Positions 35,134 to 44,494 of a stretch of 64,000 bases of DNA are shown here, piece after piece. The translations under genes were made by a program, and so were the position numbers. Origin of the DNA: Sphingopyxis sp. HIX (GTDB taxonomy: Bacteria; Pseudomonadota; Alphaproteobacteria; Sphingomonadales; Sphingomonadaceae). Position 1 is the first letter of the stretch. Every line of letters begins with the position of its first letter. Where the stretch lies: contig NZ_LNSB01000001.1 in the NCBI RefSeq assembly GCF_001468285.1, positions 186,001 through 250,000 of the forward strand, given 5' to 3'. The notes below the pieces were generated by a model. The model was not told the DNA's origin, searched no databases, and worked only from the letters and a program-made list of their open reading frames with translations.

Positions 35134-35442
35134 TCAGAGCATCCCCGAATTGAGGCCGAGGGTGTAGAGGTAGCGCAGCACCGGGCCCTGGAGGATCGCG
35201 ATCAGGATCAGCACGACGATCGGGGTCAGGTCGATACCGCCGAAGTCGGGCATGATGCGCCGGATCGGGCGATAGAGCGGTTCGGTGATGCGTTCGAGCA
35301 CGAACCACAGCTGGCGGACGAATTCATTGTGGGTGTTGATCACGTTGAACGCAAGCAGCCACGACATCACCGCCTGGACGATGATGATCCACCACAGGAT
35401 GTTGAGGAGCATCGAGAGGATCTGCAGGACCATCAAATACAT
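35134..35442 (-). CDS. yggT: YggT-family membrane protein
   Basis: A 102-residue inner-membrane protein with two hydrophobic segments: [16 protein letters not shown] near the N-terminus, and a second helix around [20 protein letters not shown], joined by [20 protein letters not shown], the family hallmark. Its function is not firmly known; a role in membrane or osmotic homeostasis has been suggested. It begins the minus-strand run that continues with folD. Confidence 0.9.
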   Translation of the reverse strand: MYLMVLQILSMLLNILWWIIIVQAVMSWLLAFNVINTHNEFVRQLWFVLERITEPLYRPIRRIMPDFGGIDLTPIVVLILIAILQGPVLRYLYTLGLNSGML

Positions 35443-35474
35443 TGGGAACTCCGGCCGAAAGGTCGAGGGATAGC

Positions 35475-36371
35475 TTAGCGATGAATGAGCGTGCCCGCAC
35501 CCCGTGCGGTGAAAATTTCGAGCAGCATGGCATGCGGGATACGCCCGTCGAGGATGACCGCGGCCTCGACCCCGGCATCGACCGCGGCGACGCAGGTCTC
35601 GACCTTGGGGATCATGCCACCGGTGATCGTCTCGTCGGCCTTGAGCGCGTCGATCGCCGCGCGGTCGAGGTCGGTCAGGAGATTCTTGTCCTTGTCGAGC
35701 ACCCCCGCGACGTCGGTGAGCAGGAAGAAGCGCTTCGCCCCCAGCGCGCCCGCGATCGCCCCGGCCATCGTGTCGGCGTTGATATTGTAGGTCGCGCCGT
35801 CGGCGCCGAGCGCGACCGGCGCGACGACGGGGATAAAATTGTCGTCGGTGAGATTCTTGAGGATCGTCGGGTCGACCGCGACGGGTTCGCCGACGAAACC
35901 CAGGTCGACGTGGCGCTCGATCCCCGAATTGGGGTCGGGCTCGGTGCGGGCGACCTTTTCGGCGAGGACGAGGTTGGCGTCCTTGCCCGAAATGCCCACC
36001 GCGCGGCCGCCGAGCGCCGCGATCCAGCTGACGATTTCCTTGTTGATCTTGCCCGCCAAAACCATTTCGGCGACCTCGGCGGTCGCGGCGTCGGTGACGC
36101 GGAGCCCCCCGACGAAGGTCGATTCGATCCCGAGCTGCTTCAGCATCGCGCCGATCTGCGGCCCGCCGCCATGGACGACCACCGGGTTGATGCCGACCGC
36201 CTTCAAGAGCACGACATCCTCGGCGAAATCGCGCTGCGCCTCGGGGTCGCCCATCGCATGGCCGCCATATTTGATCACGAAGGTCTGGCCGGCATAGCGC
36301 TGCAGATAGGGCAAGGCCTCGACGAGCGTCTCGGCCTTCGCCAGCATCGCGGGATCGGGGGCGTGGCTCAT
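35475..36371 (-). CDS. argB: Acetylglutamate kinase
   Basis: A 298-residue amino-acid kinase, the second step of arginine synthesis. The ATP/phosphate segment is [12 protein letters not shown] near residue 32, the substrate loop is [14 protein letters not shown], and the C-terminal part has [20 protein letters not shown], the arginine-sensitive form's usual pattern. It overlaps the upstream transporter gene by ATGA. Confidence 0.95.
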   Translation of the reverse strand: MSHAPDPAMLAKAETLVEALPYLQRYAGQTFVIKYGGHAMGDPEAQRDFAEDVVLLKAVGINPVVVHGGGPQIGAMLKQLGIESTFVGGLRVTDAATAEVAEMVLAGKINKEIVSWIAALGGRAVGISGKDANLVLAEKVARTEPDPNSGIERHVDLGFVGEPVAVDPTILKNLTDDNFIPVVAPVALGADGATYNINADTMAGAIAGALGAKRFFLLTDVAGVLDKDKNLLTDLDRAAIDALKADETITGGMIPKVETCVAAVDAGVEAAVILDGRIPHAMLLEIFTARGAGTLIHR

Positions 36372-37048
36372 GCGGCCTTTTCCTTCGCGTCGAGGCTGCG
36401 GCCGAGCGCGACGAGCCCGGTGATCACGAAGGGAATGACGAGGATCGAAAGCACGACCTTCGCCAGCATCTGCCCGCCCATCAGATTGGCGATGGGGAAG
36501 ACGCCGTAGAAGGCGATGGTGACGAAGAGCAGCGTGTCGACGATCTGGCTGAGCGCACTGGCGATCGCGCCGCGGATCGCGAGCCAGGTCGACCCCGTGC
36601 CGCTGCCTTCGCGCCCGCGCAGCTTCGAAAAGATCGTGACGTTGAGGAATTGCGACGTGCCGTAAGCCACGATGCCCGCCGCCATCAGCCGCGGCCCCTG
36701 CCCCAGGATCAGGTCGAACGCCGCCAGCCGGTCGGGCTGCATCTCGGGCGAGGCGGGCAGCGCGAGCACGAGCGAGATCAGCAGGATCGACAGGATCAGC
36801 GGCACGAATCCCCAGAGCACCAGCCGGTTCGCCGTCCCCTGCCCATGGAGTTCGGACACGCTGCTCGACAGCGCGACGAGCAGCAGGAAAGGAAAGATCC
36901 CCGCCTCGACCGCGAGCCAGCCGCCGAGCGCGACCTGCTTGTTGCCGAGCACCCCGGCGAGCACGACCATGCCGCCATAGATGATCGTGAACAGGAAGAG
37001 CGAGGGCGAGAGCGTGCGCGGCAGCGCCGTCGATGAGGTGTCGGTCAT
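36368..37048 (-). CDS. VUT-family (YhhQ-type) queuosine-precursor transporter
   Basis: A 226-residue inner-membrane protein of the DUF165/VUT family with about six helices. Typical parts are [40 protein letters not shown] and [20 protein letters not shown]. Members import queuosine precursors such as preQ0. The gene overlaps argB and is translated with it. No queuosine genes are close by, so the transported precursor is by family inference. Confidence 0.88.
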   Translation of the reverse strand: MTDTSSTALPRTLSPSLFLFTIIYGGMVVLAGVLGNKQVALGGWLAVEAGIFPFLLLVALSSSVSELHGQGTANRLVLWGFVPLILSILLISLVLALPASPEMQPDRLAAFDLILGQGPRLMAAGIVAYGTSQFLNVTIFSKLRGREGSGTGSTWLAIRGAIASALSQIVDTLLFVTIAFYGVFPIANLMGGQMLAKVVLSILVIPFVITGLVALGRSLDAKEKAA

Positions 37049-37091
37049 CGACGCGCGATAGTCGCTTTTGCGGGGATAGGAAAGATGGTGG

Positions 37092-39038
37092 TCAATCGGG
37101 CGGGTTGTGCCTGGCGAGAAAGCTCTCGATCGACGTCAGCAGCGTCAACCGGTCGGCCTCGCGCGTGAAATAATGGTCGGCGAGCGGGATCGAGACGAAT
37201 TCGGTTTTTTTGCCCGCTTTGGTCATCGCACTGTACATCTTCGCCGACTGGACATGGTCGACGGTGACGTCCTTCTTGCCGTGGACGAGCAGCAGCGGCG
37301 TCTTGATGCGATCCACCGCGTTGATCGGCGACACCGCGGCGAAGTCCGGCGTCATCTTCTGCCACTGGTCGCGGTAGAGGCGCGAGCGGAAGCTGTTCCC
37401 GAAATCATTGACCTCGCGGCGCAGGTTCGACACGCCGTTGATCGATATCGCGCAGCGATAGAGATCGGGGTCCTTCGCGATCCCCCACATGGCCGCATAG
37501 CCGCCGTAGGAGGCGCCGACGATGCACACGCGCTTCGGATCGGCGATCCCCTCGGCCACGGCCCACTTCACCCCGTCGGTGACATCGTCCTGCATCGCGA
37601 AGCCCATCTGGCCCTGCCCCGCCTTCAGGAATGCCTCGCCATAGCCGGTCGAACCGCGGAAATTGGGCTGGAGCACCGCATAGCCGCGCTCGGCGAGCAA
37701 CTGCGTCCAATAATCATAGGTGAGCGTGTCGTGGCCCCAAGGGCCGCCGTGCGGCATGACGATGAAGGGCAGATTCCTGGGGTCGCGCCCGCGCGGCAAG
37801 GTGAGCACGCCCTCGATCTCGAGCCCGTCGCGCGCCTTGTACTGGACCAGTTTCGCGCGCGACAGCCGTTTGCTGCCGATCGCCTCATTGGCCGACGCCA
37901 GCTTCGACAAGGTGCCCGTGCCGGCATCATAATGGAAATAGAGCCCCGGATTGTCGGGCGTGCTGACCAGCACCAGCAGCTTCGAAAGATCCTGGCTGAA
38001 GCTGACGATCCGGACCCGCGATTTGGGCGACGTCGCGTCGAGCGTCGCCTGATGTCCGGCCATGACGGGGTCGATCCAGCGGACCGGCTGGGCATCGTCG
38101 GAGGTGTGGAAGCCGAGCAGGCGCGACTTGTCGAGCGAGCGGATCGCGCCCTCGATATCGGCCTTTTCCAGTTCGTGCGCGATCCGCACCTTGCGCCCCG
38201 TCGGCAGGTCGATCTCGGCGATCACCGTCCGCCCGTCGTCGGTCTCGTCATAGACCAGCCCATGGTCGGTGTCGGGGGTGAAGACGAAGGGGATCGAAAG
38301 GCTTTCGTCGTCGCGGAGCGAGGCGCTGTTGATCGAGCGGAAGGAGGATTTGCCGTCGCTGCGATAGATCAAGGTCGATTTCATCGCCTGGTCGCGGTAG
38401 CCGATGCCATAGCGCACCCGGCCGAGATGGTCGGCGCCCCAGTCCATGATGCTGTCGCGGCCGTTGACCTCGGTCCGCTTGCGCCCCGTCACGACGTTGA
38501 CGCGGTAGACGGCGGGCCAGAAATCCACCCCCGAATAGATCGAATTCTGCCCGGCGACGAGAATCTCGGTACTGCCGTCGGTCGGGACCCAGACGACGTC
38601 CGCGGTATCCTGGCCCCCGAGGTCCCAGAGCAGCCGCGTCACCTTGCCCGTCGAGCGGTTGATGGCGATCAGCCGCTGGATGTACCAATTGTCGGTCTCG
38701 ACGGGCAGCAGCGCGCGCAGCCCGACGATGATATTGTCGTCGCCGACCCATTGCAGCCAGTCGATCTCGGTCTGGTCGGGCACCGCGATGATCGTCGGCT
38801 TGGCGCCGCCGCGCACCGCGATCATCGCGATGGCCTGCTGTCCCTGGATGCCGAACAGCCCCGCGACATGCTCGCCGTCGGGCGACAGCTCGGGCCTTTC
38901 CATGAAGGGCAGCCGGGCGAAAGCGGCGGTCGGAAGCCGGTCGGACGCCGCCGGTGCGGCCGGAGCGCCGCCCGCTTCCTGGGCAAGCGCGGGCCGCGAA
39001 AAGGCGAGCAAGACGCCCACCAGAAAAATGCGAAACAT
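37092..39038 (-). CDS. S9-family prolyl-oligopeptidase-like peptidase, exported
   Basis: A 648-residue secreted peptidase. The signal peptide is MFRIFLVGVLLAFSRPALAQ. A beta-propeller part covers about residues 40-390. The alpha/beta-hydrolase domain follows: HGGPWGHDTLTYD, then the nucleophile Ser510 in GASYGGYAAMWG, the Asp in HGKKDVTVDH and His622 in LADHYF. The start at 39038 fits the signal peptide; the upstream frame is non-coding. It likely trims oligopeptides in the periplasm for nutrition. Confidence 0.93.
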   Translation of the reverse strand: MFRIFLVGVLLAFSRPALAQEAGGAPAAPAASDRLPTAAFARLPFMERPELSPDGEHVAGLFGIQGQQAIAMIAVRGGAKPTIIAVPDQTEIDWLQWVGDDNIIVGLRALLPVETDNWYIQRLIAINRSTGKVTRLLWDLGGQDTADVVWVPTDGSTEILVAGQNSIYSGVDFWPAVYRVNVVTGRKRTEVNGRDSIMDWGADHLGRVRYGIGYRDQAMKSTLIYRSDGKSSFRSINSASLRDDESLSIPFVFTPDTDHGLVYDETDDGRTVIAEIDLPTGRKVRIAHELEKADIEGAIRSLDKSRLLGFHTSDDAQPVRWIDPVMAGHQATLDATSPKSRVRIVSFSQDLSKLLVLVSTPDNPGLYFHYDAGTGTLSKLASANEAIGSKRLSRAKLVQYKARDGLEIEGVLTLPRGRDPRNLPFIVMPHGGPWGHDTLTYDYWTQLLAERGYAVLQPNFRGSTGYGEAFLKAGQGQMGFAMQDDVTDGVKWAVAEGIADPKRVCIVGASYGGYAAMWGIAKDPDLYRCAISINGVSNLRREVNDFGNSFRSRLYRDQWQKMTPDFAAVSPINAVDRIKTPLLLVHGKKDVTVDHVQSAKMYSAMTKAGKKTEFVSIPLADHYFTREADRLTLLTSIESFLARHNPPD

Positions 39039-39189
39039 GCGACCCCCAAAAGCAACGCCCTTGTCTATAAAGGAAAATGGCCTCCGCCAAGCCGCTTCGT
39101 TCCACCGCACGCCTGGGCGACCGCCCCTTGCCCCGCCGCCAAAGCCCGCTAGACAGGCGCAATATATTTGCGGGGGACGCACAGAAATT

Positions 39190-40572
39190 ATGGAAAGCCT
39201 GATCGGTCTGCTCGGCATCGTCGCATTGCTTGCGATCGCCGTGCTGTTTTCGTCGAACCGCCGCTGGATACGCCCGCGCGTCGTCGTGCCCGCCTTCCTG
39301 CTGCAGGCGGGGTTCGCCATCCTGGTGCTCGGCACGCCATGGGGCCGCGTCGTCATCGGGGCGATGTCGACCGGCGTCTCGAACCTTTTGAGCTATGCCG
39401 ACGAAGGCACGAAATTCCTGTTCGGCGAAGTGCTGACCCAGCCGCCCTATGGCAAGGCGGTGTTCGCGATCGGCGCGCTGCCGGTGATCGTCTTCTTCGC
39501 GTCGCTGATCTCGGTCCTCTATTATCTGGGCGTGATGCAGCAGATCATCAAATGGGTCGGCGGCGGCATCCAGAAGATCACCGGGGTGACCAAGGTCGAA
39601 AGCCTGGGCGCCGCGGCGAACATCTTCGTCGGGCAGAGCGAAAGCCCGCTGGTCATCCGACCCTATCTGGCGGGGCTGACCCCGTCACAGCTCTTCACGA
39701 TCATGACCGTCGGCATGGCGGGGGTCGCGGGCACCATCCTCGGCGCTTATGCGGGGATGATCGGCGAGCACCTGCTCCCCTATCTGCTCGCCGCGAGCTT
39801 CATGTCGGCGCCGGGCGGCATCCTGATGGCCAAGATCATGATGCCCGACGATCCCAAGGATATCGGCATCGAGCCGATCGTCATGCCCGAGGCGAGCCAC
39901 GACGAGGAAAAGCCCGCGAACATCATCATGGCGGCGGCGCAGGGCGCCCAGACCGGCGTCAAGCTGGCGGTCGCAGTCGGCGCCATGGTGCTGGCCTTCG
40001 TCGCACTGGTCGCGCTCGCCAACGGCCTGCTCGCCGGGATCGGCGGCTGGTTCGATATCGAGGGGCTGTCGTTCCAGTCGATCATCGGCCAGATCTTCCG
40101 CCCGGTGATGTGGCTGATGGGGGTGCCCTGGTCGGAATCGGACGCGGTCGGCGCACTGTTCGGCAGCAAGATCGTGCTCAACGAATTCGTCGCCTTCATC
40201 GACCTCGGCAATATGCAGAAGGCGGGCGGGCTGTCGCCGGCGTCGATCGCTATCGGCACCTTCGCGCTCTGCGGTTTCGCCAATTTCAGCTCGATCGCGA
40301 TCCAGATGGCGGTCACCGGCAGCCTCGCGCCGAACCAGCGGCCGATGATCGCCAAGCTGGGGCTGAAGGCGCTGCTCGCGGGCAGCCTGTCGAACCTGAT
40401 GTCGGCGGCGCTCGCGGGGCTGATCCTGAGCGTGACGCCGCCGCTGACGACGCCGGAGGACAAGGCGCCGGTCGCGGCCCCCGCGGCCGCGCCTGCCGCC
40501 GCTCCGCCTGCGGTCGAACCGGCACCAGCCGCCCCCGCGGATGCCGCTCCGGTCGCGCCGAAACAGCCCTAA
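39190..40572 (+). CDS. Concentrative nucleoside transporter (CNT/NupC family)
   Basis: A 460-residue inner-membrane symporter of about ten helices. The family signatures are GQSESPLVIRPYL near residue 140, and SKIVLNEFVAFIDLG and GFANFSSIAIQMAVTGSLAP in the second half. A low-complexity Ala/Pro tail covers about residues 425-460, an unusual addition to the usual CNT core. The ATG at 39190 gives the expected short periplasmic N-terminus. It brings nucleosides in with sodium or protons. Confidence 0.92.
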   Translation: MESLIGLLGIVALLAIAVLFSSNRRWIRPRVVVPAFLLQAGFAILVLGTPWGRVVIGAMSTGVSNLLSYADEGTKFLFGEVLTQPPYGKAVFAIGALPVIVFFASLISVLYYLGVMQQIIKWVGGGIQKITGVTKVESLGAAANIFVGQSESPLVIRPYLAGLTPSQLFTIMTVGMAGVAGTILGAYAGMIGEHLLPYLLAASFMSAPGGILMAKIMMPDDPKDIGIEPIVMPEASHDEEKPANIIMAAAQGAQTGVKLAVAVGAMVLAFVALVALANGLLAGIGGWFDIEGLSFQSIIGQIFRPVMWLMGVPWSESDAVGALFGSKIVLNEFVAFIDLGNMQKAGGLSPASIAIGTFALCGFANFSSIAIQMAVTGSLAPNQRPMIAKLGLKALLAGSLSNLMSAALAGLILSVTPPLTTPEDKAPVAAPAAAPAAAPPAVEPAPAAPADAAPVAPKQP

Positions 40573-40673
40573 TCCACGGCCGCCTGGGCCGATGCAATTT
40601 GCGCGCTTTCCCCGCATGCGGTAAACTCGGCTCCAGCAACGAGTCTCCGGGTCGCAGCAACAGGGAGAGCGTT

Positions 40674-41291
40674 ATGAAAGCCGTCCATCGTCTGTCCATC
40701 GCCGGCGCCCTCGCGGCGTCGCTGACCGGGGGGCTGCTCGCCGTCTCGGCCGCGCAAACCCCCGAAGACCGGCTGTACCGCCCGCCCGAGGCGACCATCT
40801 ATCGCGACGCGGGATATCGCGGTCCCGCGGTCTTCGTCGGCGAGGCCAAGACCAACCTCGGACTCGCCTGGCCGGTCAATTCGGTCCGCGTCGCGAGCGG
40901 CCGCTGGGAACTGTGCGAACGGACGCGCTATCGCGGCCAGTGCCGCACCGTCGACCGCGATACGCCGATGCTGGGCAGCGTGCTGCGCGGCATGACCGTC
41001 CAGTCGATGCGCCCCGTCGGCGGCGGCGGGGGCGGCGGATGGCAGCCGCCGATCGCCAACGACCAGGTCGCACGCGGCAATTTCGCCGAATTCCACACCC
41101 AGCCAAGCACGAGCCGCTACCGCCTGCACTGGCGGGTCGGCGACCGCCGCCTGCGCGGCGCGCAGTGCCGACAGCTGGTGCCGCGCCGCCGGCTGGAACG
41201 GGTCGGCGCGCGAGCATATGGAAACGGTCAACGGCCGCGTCTATCTCGCCGACGTTCTCTGCGTCCGGTCGGGCTATTGAGGCAGCGCTAG
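40674..41291 (+). CDS. Beta/gamma-crystallin-like exported protein, probably frameshifted
   Basis: Up to 205 residues with a signal peptide (LAASLTGGLLAVSAAQT). A crystallin-like half follows: ATIYRDAGYRGPAVFVGEAK, RVASGRWELCERTRYRGQC. A glycine run (about residues 116-123) leads to a tail that looks out of frame: RRLRGAQCRQLVPRRRLERV. In another frame the same DNA reads SADSWCRAAGWNGSAREHME and VYLADVLCVRSGY with a stop at 41278-41280, a pattern that fits this protein type. A one- or two-base change around 41105-41135 is likely, either real or an error. Confidence 0.65.
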   Translation: MKAVHRLSIAGALAASLTGGLLAVSAAQTPEDRLYRPPEATIYRDAGYRGPAVFVGEAKTNLGLAWPVNSVRVASGRWELCERTRYRGQCRTVDRDTPMLGSVLRGMTVQSMRPVGGGGGGGWQPPIANDQVARGNFAEFHTQPSTSRYRLHWRVGDRRLRGAQCRQLVPRRRLERVGARAYGNGQRPRLSRRRSLRPVGLLRQR

Positions 41292-42430
41292 AGCGTCATC
41301 GCGGCGAAGGCGGCACGGACCTCGCGGGCGAACAGCTCGGGCTGTTCCCACGCGGCGAAATGGCCGCCTTTGTCGAGGGTGTTCCAGTAGACGATATTCT
41401 TGTAGCGCCCCTCGGCCCAGCGGCGCGACAGGCGCATGATCTCGTTCGGGAAGAGGCTGCACCCCGTCGGCACATGGACTTCGCCGAAACCGAATTGCGC
41501 GAAACTGTGCCAGTAGAGCCGCGCCGAGGAGGCCGCGCTGTTGGTGAGCCAGTAGAGGCTGACGGTGTCGAGCATCGCGTCGCGGCTCAGCGCCTTTTCG
41601 GGGTGGCCGCCGATCGACTGGCCGCCGGGCTGGTGGCCGCAATCGGTCCAGCCGTGGCATTTCTCGACGATCCAGCACATCTGCCCGACGGGCGAGTCGG
41701 CGAGCGCGTAACCGATCGTCTGCGGCCGCGTCGCCTGCTGCGTCGAATAGCCATTGTCCTTGGCGCGGTACCAGCCGAAGCGCGCGAGATAGGCTTTTTC
41801 ATCGTCGGTGAGGTCGGACATCGTCGCGGGGTCGGGCTGGCCGACGATCATGTTGACGTGGATTCCCGCGCAGCGATCGGCGTGGTTGCCGCCGATCGCG
41901 CAGGTGACGGCGCTGCCCCAGTCGCCGCCCTGCGCAAAATAGCGCGGATAGCCAAGCACGGCCATCAGCGCGTCCCATGCCGCGGCGATATGCTCGACGC
42001 TCCACTTGGCCTCGGTGGGCTTGCCCGAAAAGCCGTAGCCGGGGAGCGAGGGGATCACGAGATGATAGTCGGCCGAAAGGGGCTCGATCACATCGAGGAA
42101 TTCGAGCACCGACCCCGGCCAGCCGTGGGTCAGTATCAGCGGCCGCGCGTCAGGATTGGGTGAGCGGATGTGGAGGAAATGGATGTCGAGGCCGTCGATG
42201 GCCGCGAGGAAATTGGGGTGGGCGTTGAGCCGCGCCTCGATGCGGCGCCAGTCGTAATGATCGTGCCAATAAGCCGCGAGTTCCTGTGCATAGGCGAGCG
42301 GGACGCCCTGGTCCCAGTCGTCGACGGTTTCCTTTTCGGGCCAGCGCGCGTTCGCGAGGCGGGCCTTCAAGTCATCGAGCGCCACCTGCGGCACCGCGAT
42401 TTCGAAGGCGCGGATATTGTCGATCTGCAT
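41288..42430 (-). CDS. Epoxide hydrolase
   Basis: A 380-residue soluble alpha/beta hydrolase of the microsomal type. An N-terminal EHN domain (residues 1-110, with LKARLANARWPEKET) precedes the core. The oxyanion loop is LTHGWPGSVLEF, the nucleophile Asp is in GGDWGSAVTC, and the catalytic His is in GGHFAAWEQPELF near the end. It opens epoxides to diols; the natural substrate is unknown. Its 3' end overlaps the convergent upstream gene by four bases. Confidence 0.9.
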   Translation of the reverse strand: MQIDNIRAFEIAVPQVALDDLKARLANARWPEKETVDDWDQGVPLAYAQELAAYWHDHYDWRRIEARLNAHPNFLAAIDGLDIHFLHIRSPNPDARPLILTHGWPGSVLEFLDVIEPLSADYHLVIPSLPGYGFSGKPTEAKWSVEHIAAAWDALMAVLGYPRYFAQGGDWGSAVTCAIGGNHADRCAGIHVNMIVGQPDPATMSDLTDDEKAYLARFGWYRAKDNGYSTQQATRPQTIGYALADSPVGQMCWIVEKCHGWTDCGHQPGGQSIGGHPEKALSRDAMLDTVSLYWLTNSAASSARLYWHSFAQFGFGEVHVPTGCSLFPNEIMRLSRRWAEGRYKNIVYWNTLDKGGHFAAWEQPELFAREVRAAFAAMTL

Positions 42431-42449
42431 GCCCCTCCCCTTCTATCGT

Positions 42450-42938
42450 CTACGGCCGCGCGGGCGCCTTGCAGCCGCGTTCGAGCCCGACGCCCTTCAG
42501 GAAACCGCGGCGTACCGTGCCGGCGTAGACCGCGACGGCGTAGCGGCGGCGTTCGGCGTTGGCACCGGTGACCTCGCCGATCAGCCCGCCGAAGGGGATG
42601 AACGAGCCAGCGATCGTGCCCGCGACGCGGCCCGCGGTCTTTTCGCGCTTCTTGGCCTCGCTCGCCTCGACGCGCTGGTTGATGTCGGGGCCGAGCACCG
42701 TGTCGAGCTCGTTCACCTCCGCGATGATCGCCGAACATTTGCCGAGCCCGGCGAGCGAATAGGGATCGTCCTGGATCGCGAGCAATTTGGGCGGGACCTC
42801 CTTGCCGTCGAAGGGTTCGGTCACCGAATTGGCGGTTTCCTTGATCGTCGATTCCTCGGGCGATCCCTGCTGCGCGTGAAGCGGCGGGGCGGACGCGAGC
42901 AGAAGAAGCGAAAACAGACCGGCGAATTTGCGATTCAT
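42450..42938 (-). CDS. Hypothetical exported protein with glycine-zipper segment
   Basis: A 162-residue protein with a signal peptide (MNRKFAGLFSLLLLASAPPL, ending HAQQ). Residues about 95-130 hold AGRVAGTIAGSFIPFGGLIG, a glycine-zipper-like hydrophobic stretch after a charged coil (RVEASEAKKREKTA). The ATG at 42938 is preferred because CAGGAG stands seven bases upstream. Two cysteines (near 68 and 157) may pair. No function is known. Confidence 0.65.
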   Translation of the reverse strand: MNRKFAGLFSLLLLASAPPLHAQQGSPEESTIKETANSVTEPFDGKEVPPKLLAIQDDPYSLAGLGKCSAIIAEVNELDTVLGPDINQRVEASEAKKREKTAGRVAGTIAGSFIPFGGLIGEVTGANAERRRYAVAVYAGTVRRGFLKGVGLERGCKAPARP

Positions 42939-42996
42939 GGCGGGCTCCTGTTGCGGCGGCGATGGCGCCTTCATCTTGCTAACGTCGTTCGGCGAT

Positions 42997-43551
42997 TTAG
43001 GCTCCCCCGTAATTGCCTAGCGCGAGCAGGATTGCCGCGAGCAGCGCGGCGGCGGTGGGATAGAAGGTCAGGCCGAAGCCGAAGGCGCGCGCCGGCCCGC
43101 CGCGCGCATAGCCGAGCGTGAAGGCGATGCGGCCGGCGACGAACAGCAGGACGAGTGCCGCGATCACGCCCATGCGGTCGGGCGGCAGCAGCGTCGCGAG
43201 CGCCAGATGCACCGGCAGCGCGAGCACGACCTGTTCGAGCGTGTTCTGGAGCTGCGCGCGGCGTTCGCGGATGAAGGCGCTTTCGGTCGGCGCGGCACCC
43301 GCGCCGATATCCTCGGCCGAGGCGAAACGGCCGTTGGCGACGCGGCCGATCGCGACGACGAGGCAGAAGAGCAAAGCGAGATCGAGGCGCAGCGCGAGCA
43401 GCAGCCGCGCCAGTGGATCGTCGCTGCGTGCGACGATCGTGTCGGCCGAAAGCCAGCCGGCGAGGACGACGATCAGGCAGGTGGCGGCCGCAAGCGCCGC
43501 GCCGCGGACGACGCCGCGCTGCTCGCGCTCGAGGTCGACCGGCTCGCTCAC
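42997..43551 (-). CDS. MAPEG-family membrane protein
   Basis: A 184-residue inner-membrane protein of four helices. The MAPEG signature is in RERRAQLQNTLEQVVLALPV, with the conserved Arg, Asn and Glu. The GTG at 43551 overlaps the upstream 3-hydroxyacyl-CoA dehydrogenase stop as GTGA. Eukaryotic MAPEG proteins conjugate glutathione; bacterial ones of this group are poorly known. Confidence 0.82.
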   Translation of the reverse strand: MSEPVDLEREQRGVVRGAALAAATCLIVVLAGWLSADTIVARSDDPLARLLLALRLDLALLFCLVVAIGRVANGRFASAEDIGAGAAPTESAFIRERRAQLQNTLEQVVLALPVHLALATLLPPDRMGVIAALVLLFVAGRIAFTLGYARGGPARAFGFGLTFYPTAAALLAAILLALGNYGGA

Positions 43552-44414
43552 CGTGTCGGCACGGGCGCCTCGCCCGTCCAGTCGTAGAAGCCGCGGCCGG
43601 CCTTCTTGCCGACCCAGCCCGCCTCGACATATTTGACCAGAAGCGGCGCGGGGCGGAATTTGGGATCGCCGGTGCCCGACTGCAGCACGCGGATGATTTC
43701 GAGGCAGGTGTCGAGCCCGATGAAGTCGGCGAGGGTGATCGGGCCCATCGGATGGTTGAGCCCGAGGCGGCAGCCGGCGTCGATGTCCTGCATCGTCGCG
43801 ACGCCCTCGCCCAAGGCAAAGATCGCTTCGTTGATCAGCGGCATCAGCACGCGGTTGACGATGAAGCCGGGGGCGTCGTTGGCGTGGACGATTTCCTTGC
43901 CGAGCCCGCGGCCATAGGCCTCCACCGTTGCCAATGTGTCGTCGCTGGTCGCGAGGCCGCGGATCAGTTCGATGAGCCCCATCACCGGCACGGGATTGAA
44001 GAAATGCACGCCGATGAAGCGCGCCGGATCGGGCGCGGCCTGCGCCAGGCGGGTGATCGGGATCGAGCTGGTGTTCGACGCGAGGATCGCGGTGCCTGAG
44101 AGATGCCGGCCGACGCTGGCGAAGATCGCGCGCTTGATCTCCTCGCGCTCGGTCGCGGCCTCGATGACGAGGTCGGCGGGGGCGAAGGCGCTGTGGTCGG
44201 CGACGGGGGTGATGCGGCCGAGCAGCGCGTCGGCGCCCTCCTGGCTCATCTTTTCCTTGGCGACGAGGCGGCCGAGCGCCTTGGCGATGCCGGCCTTGCC
44301 CGCTTCGGCGCGGGCGAGGTCGATGTCGGAGAGGAGGACGTCGTGGCCCGCGCCCGCCGAGACCTGCGCGATGCCCGCGCCCATTTGCCCTGCCCCGATG
44401 ACGCCGACGATCAT
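43548..44414 (-). CDS. 3-hydroxybutyryl-CoA dehydrogenase
   Basis: A 288-residue NAD-dependent dehydrogenase. The Rossmann site is GVIGAGQMGAGIAQVSAGAG at residues 4-23. The catalytic His is in FIGVHFFNPVPVM, and the C-terminal domain has PGFIVNRVLMPLINEA. It oxidises 3-hydroxyacyl-CoA to 3-ketoacyl-CoA; short chains are most likely. It is coupled to the MAPEG gene. Confidence 0.93.
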   Translation of the reverse strand: MIVGVIGAGQMGAGIAQVSAGAGHDVLLSDIDLARAEAGKAGIAKALGRLVAKEKMSQEGADALLGRITPVADHSAFAPADLVIEAATEREEIKRAIFASVGRHLSGTAILASNTSSIPITRLAQAAPDPARFIGVHFFNPVPVMGLIELIRGLATSDDTLATVEAYGRGLGKEIVHANDAPGFIVNRVLMPLINEAIFALGEGVATMQDIDAGCRLGLNHPMGPITLADFIGLDTCLEIIRVLQSGTGDPKFRPAPLLVKYVEAGWVGKKAGRGFYDWTGEAPVPTR

Positions 44415-44494
44415 ATGCTGCCCTTTCGCTATAGCCTGCCCGTGCCCCTACGGCTTGGGGCCAAAGCGTCAAGGGTCAGCATCAAGGGTGCGCG

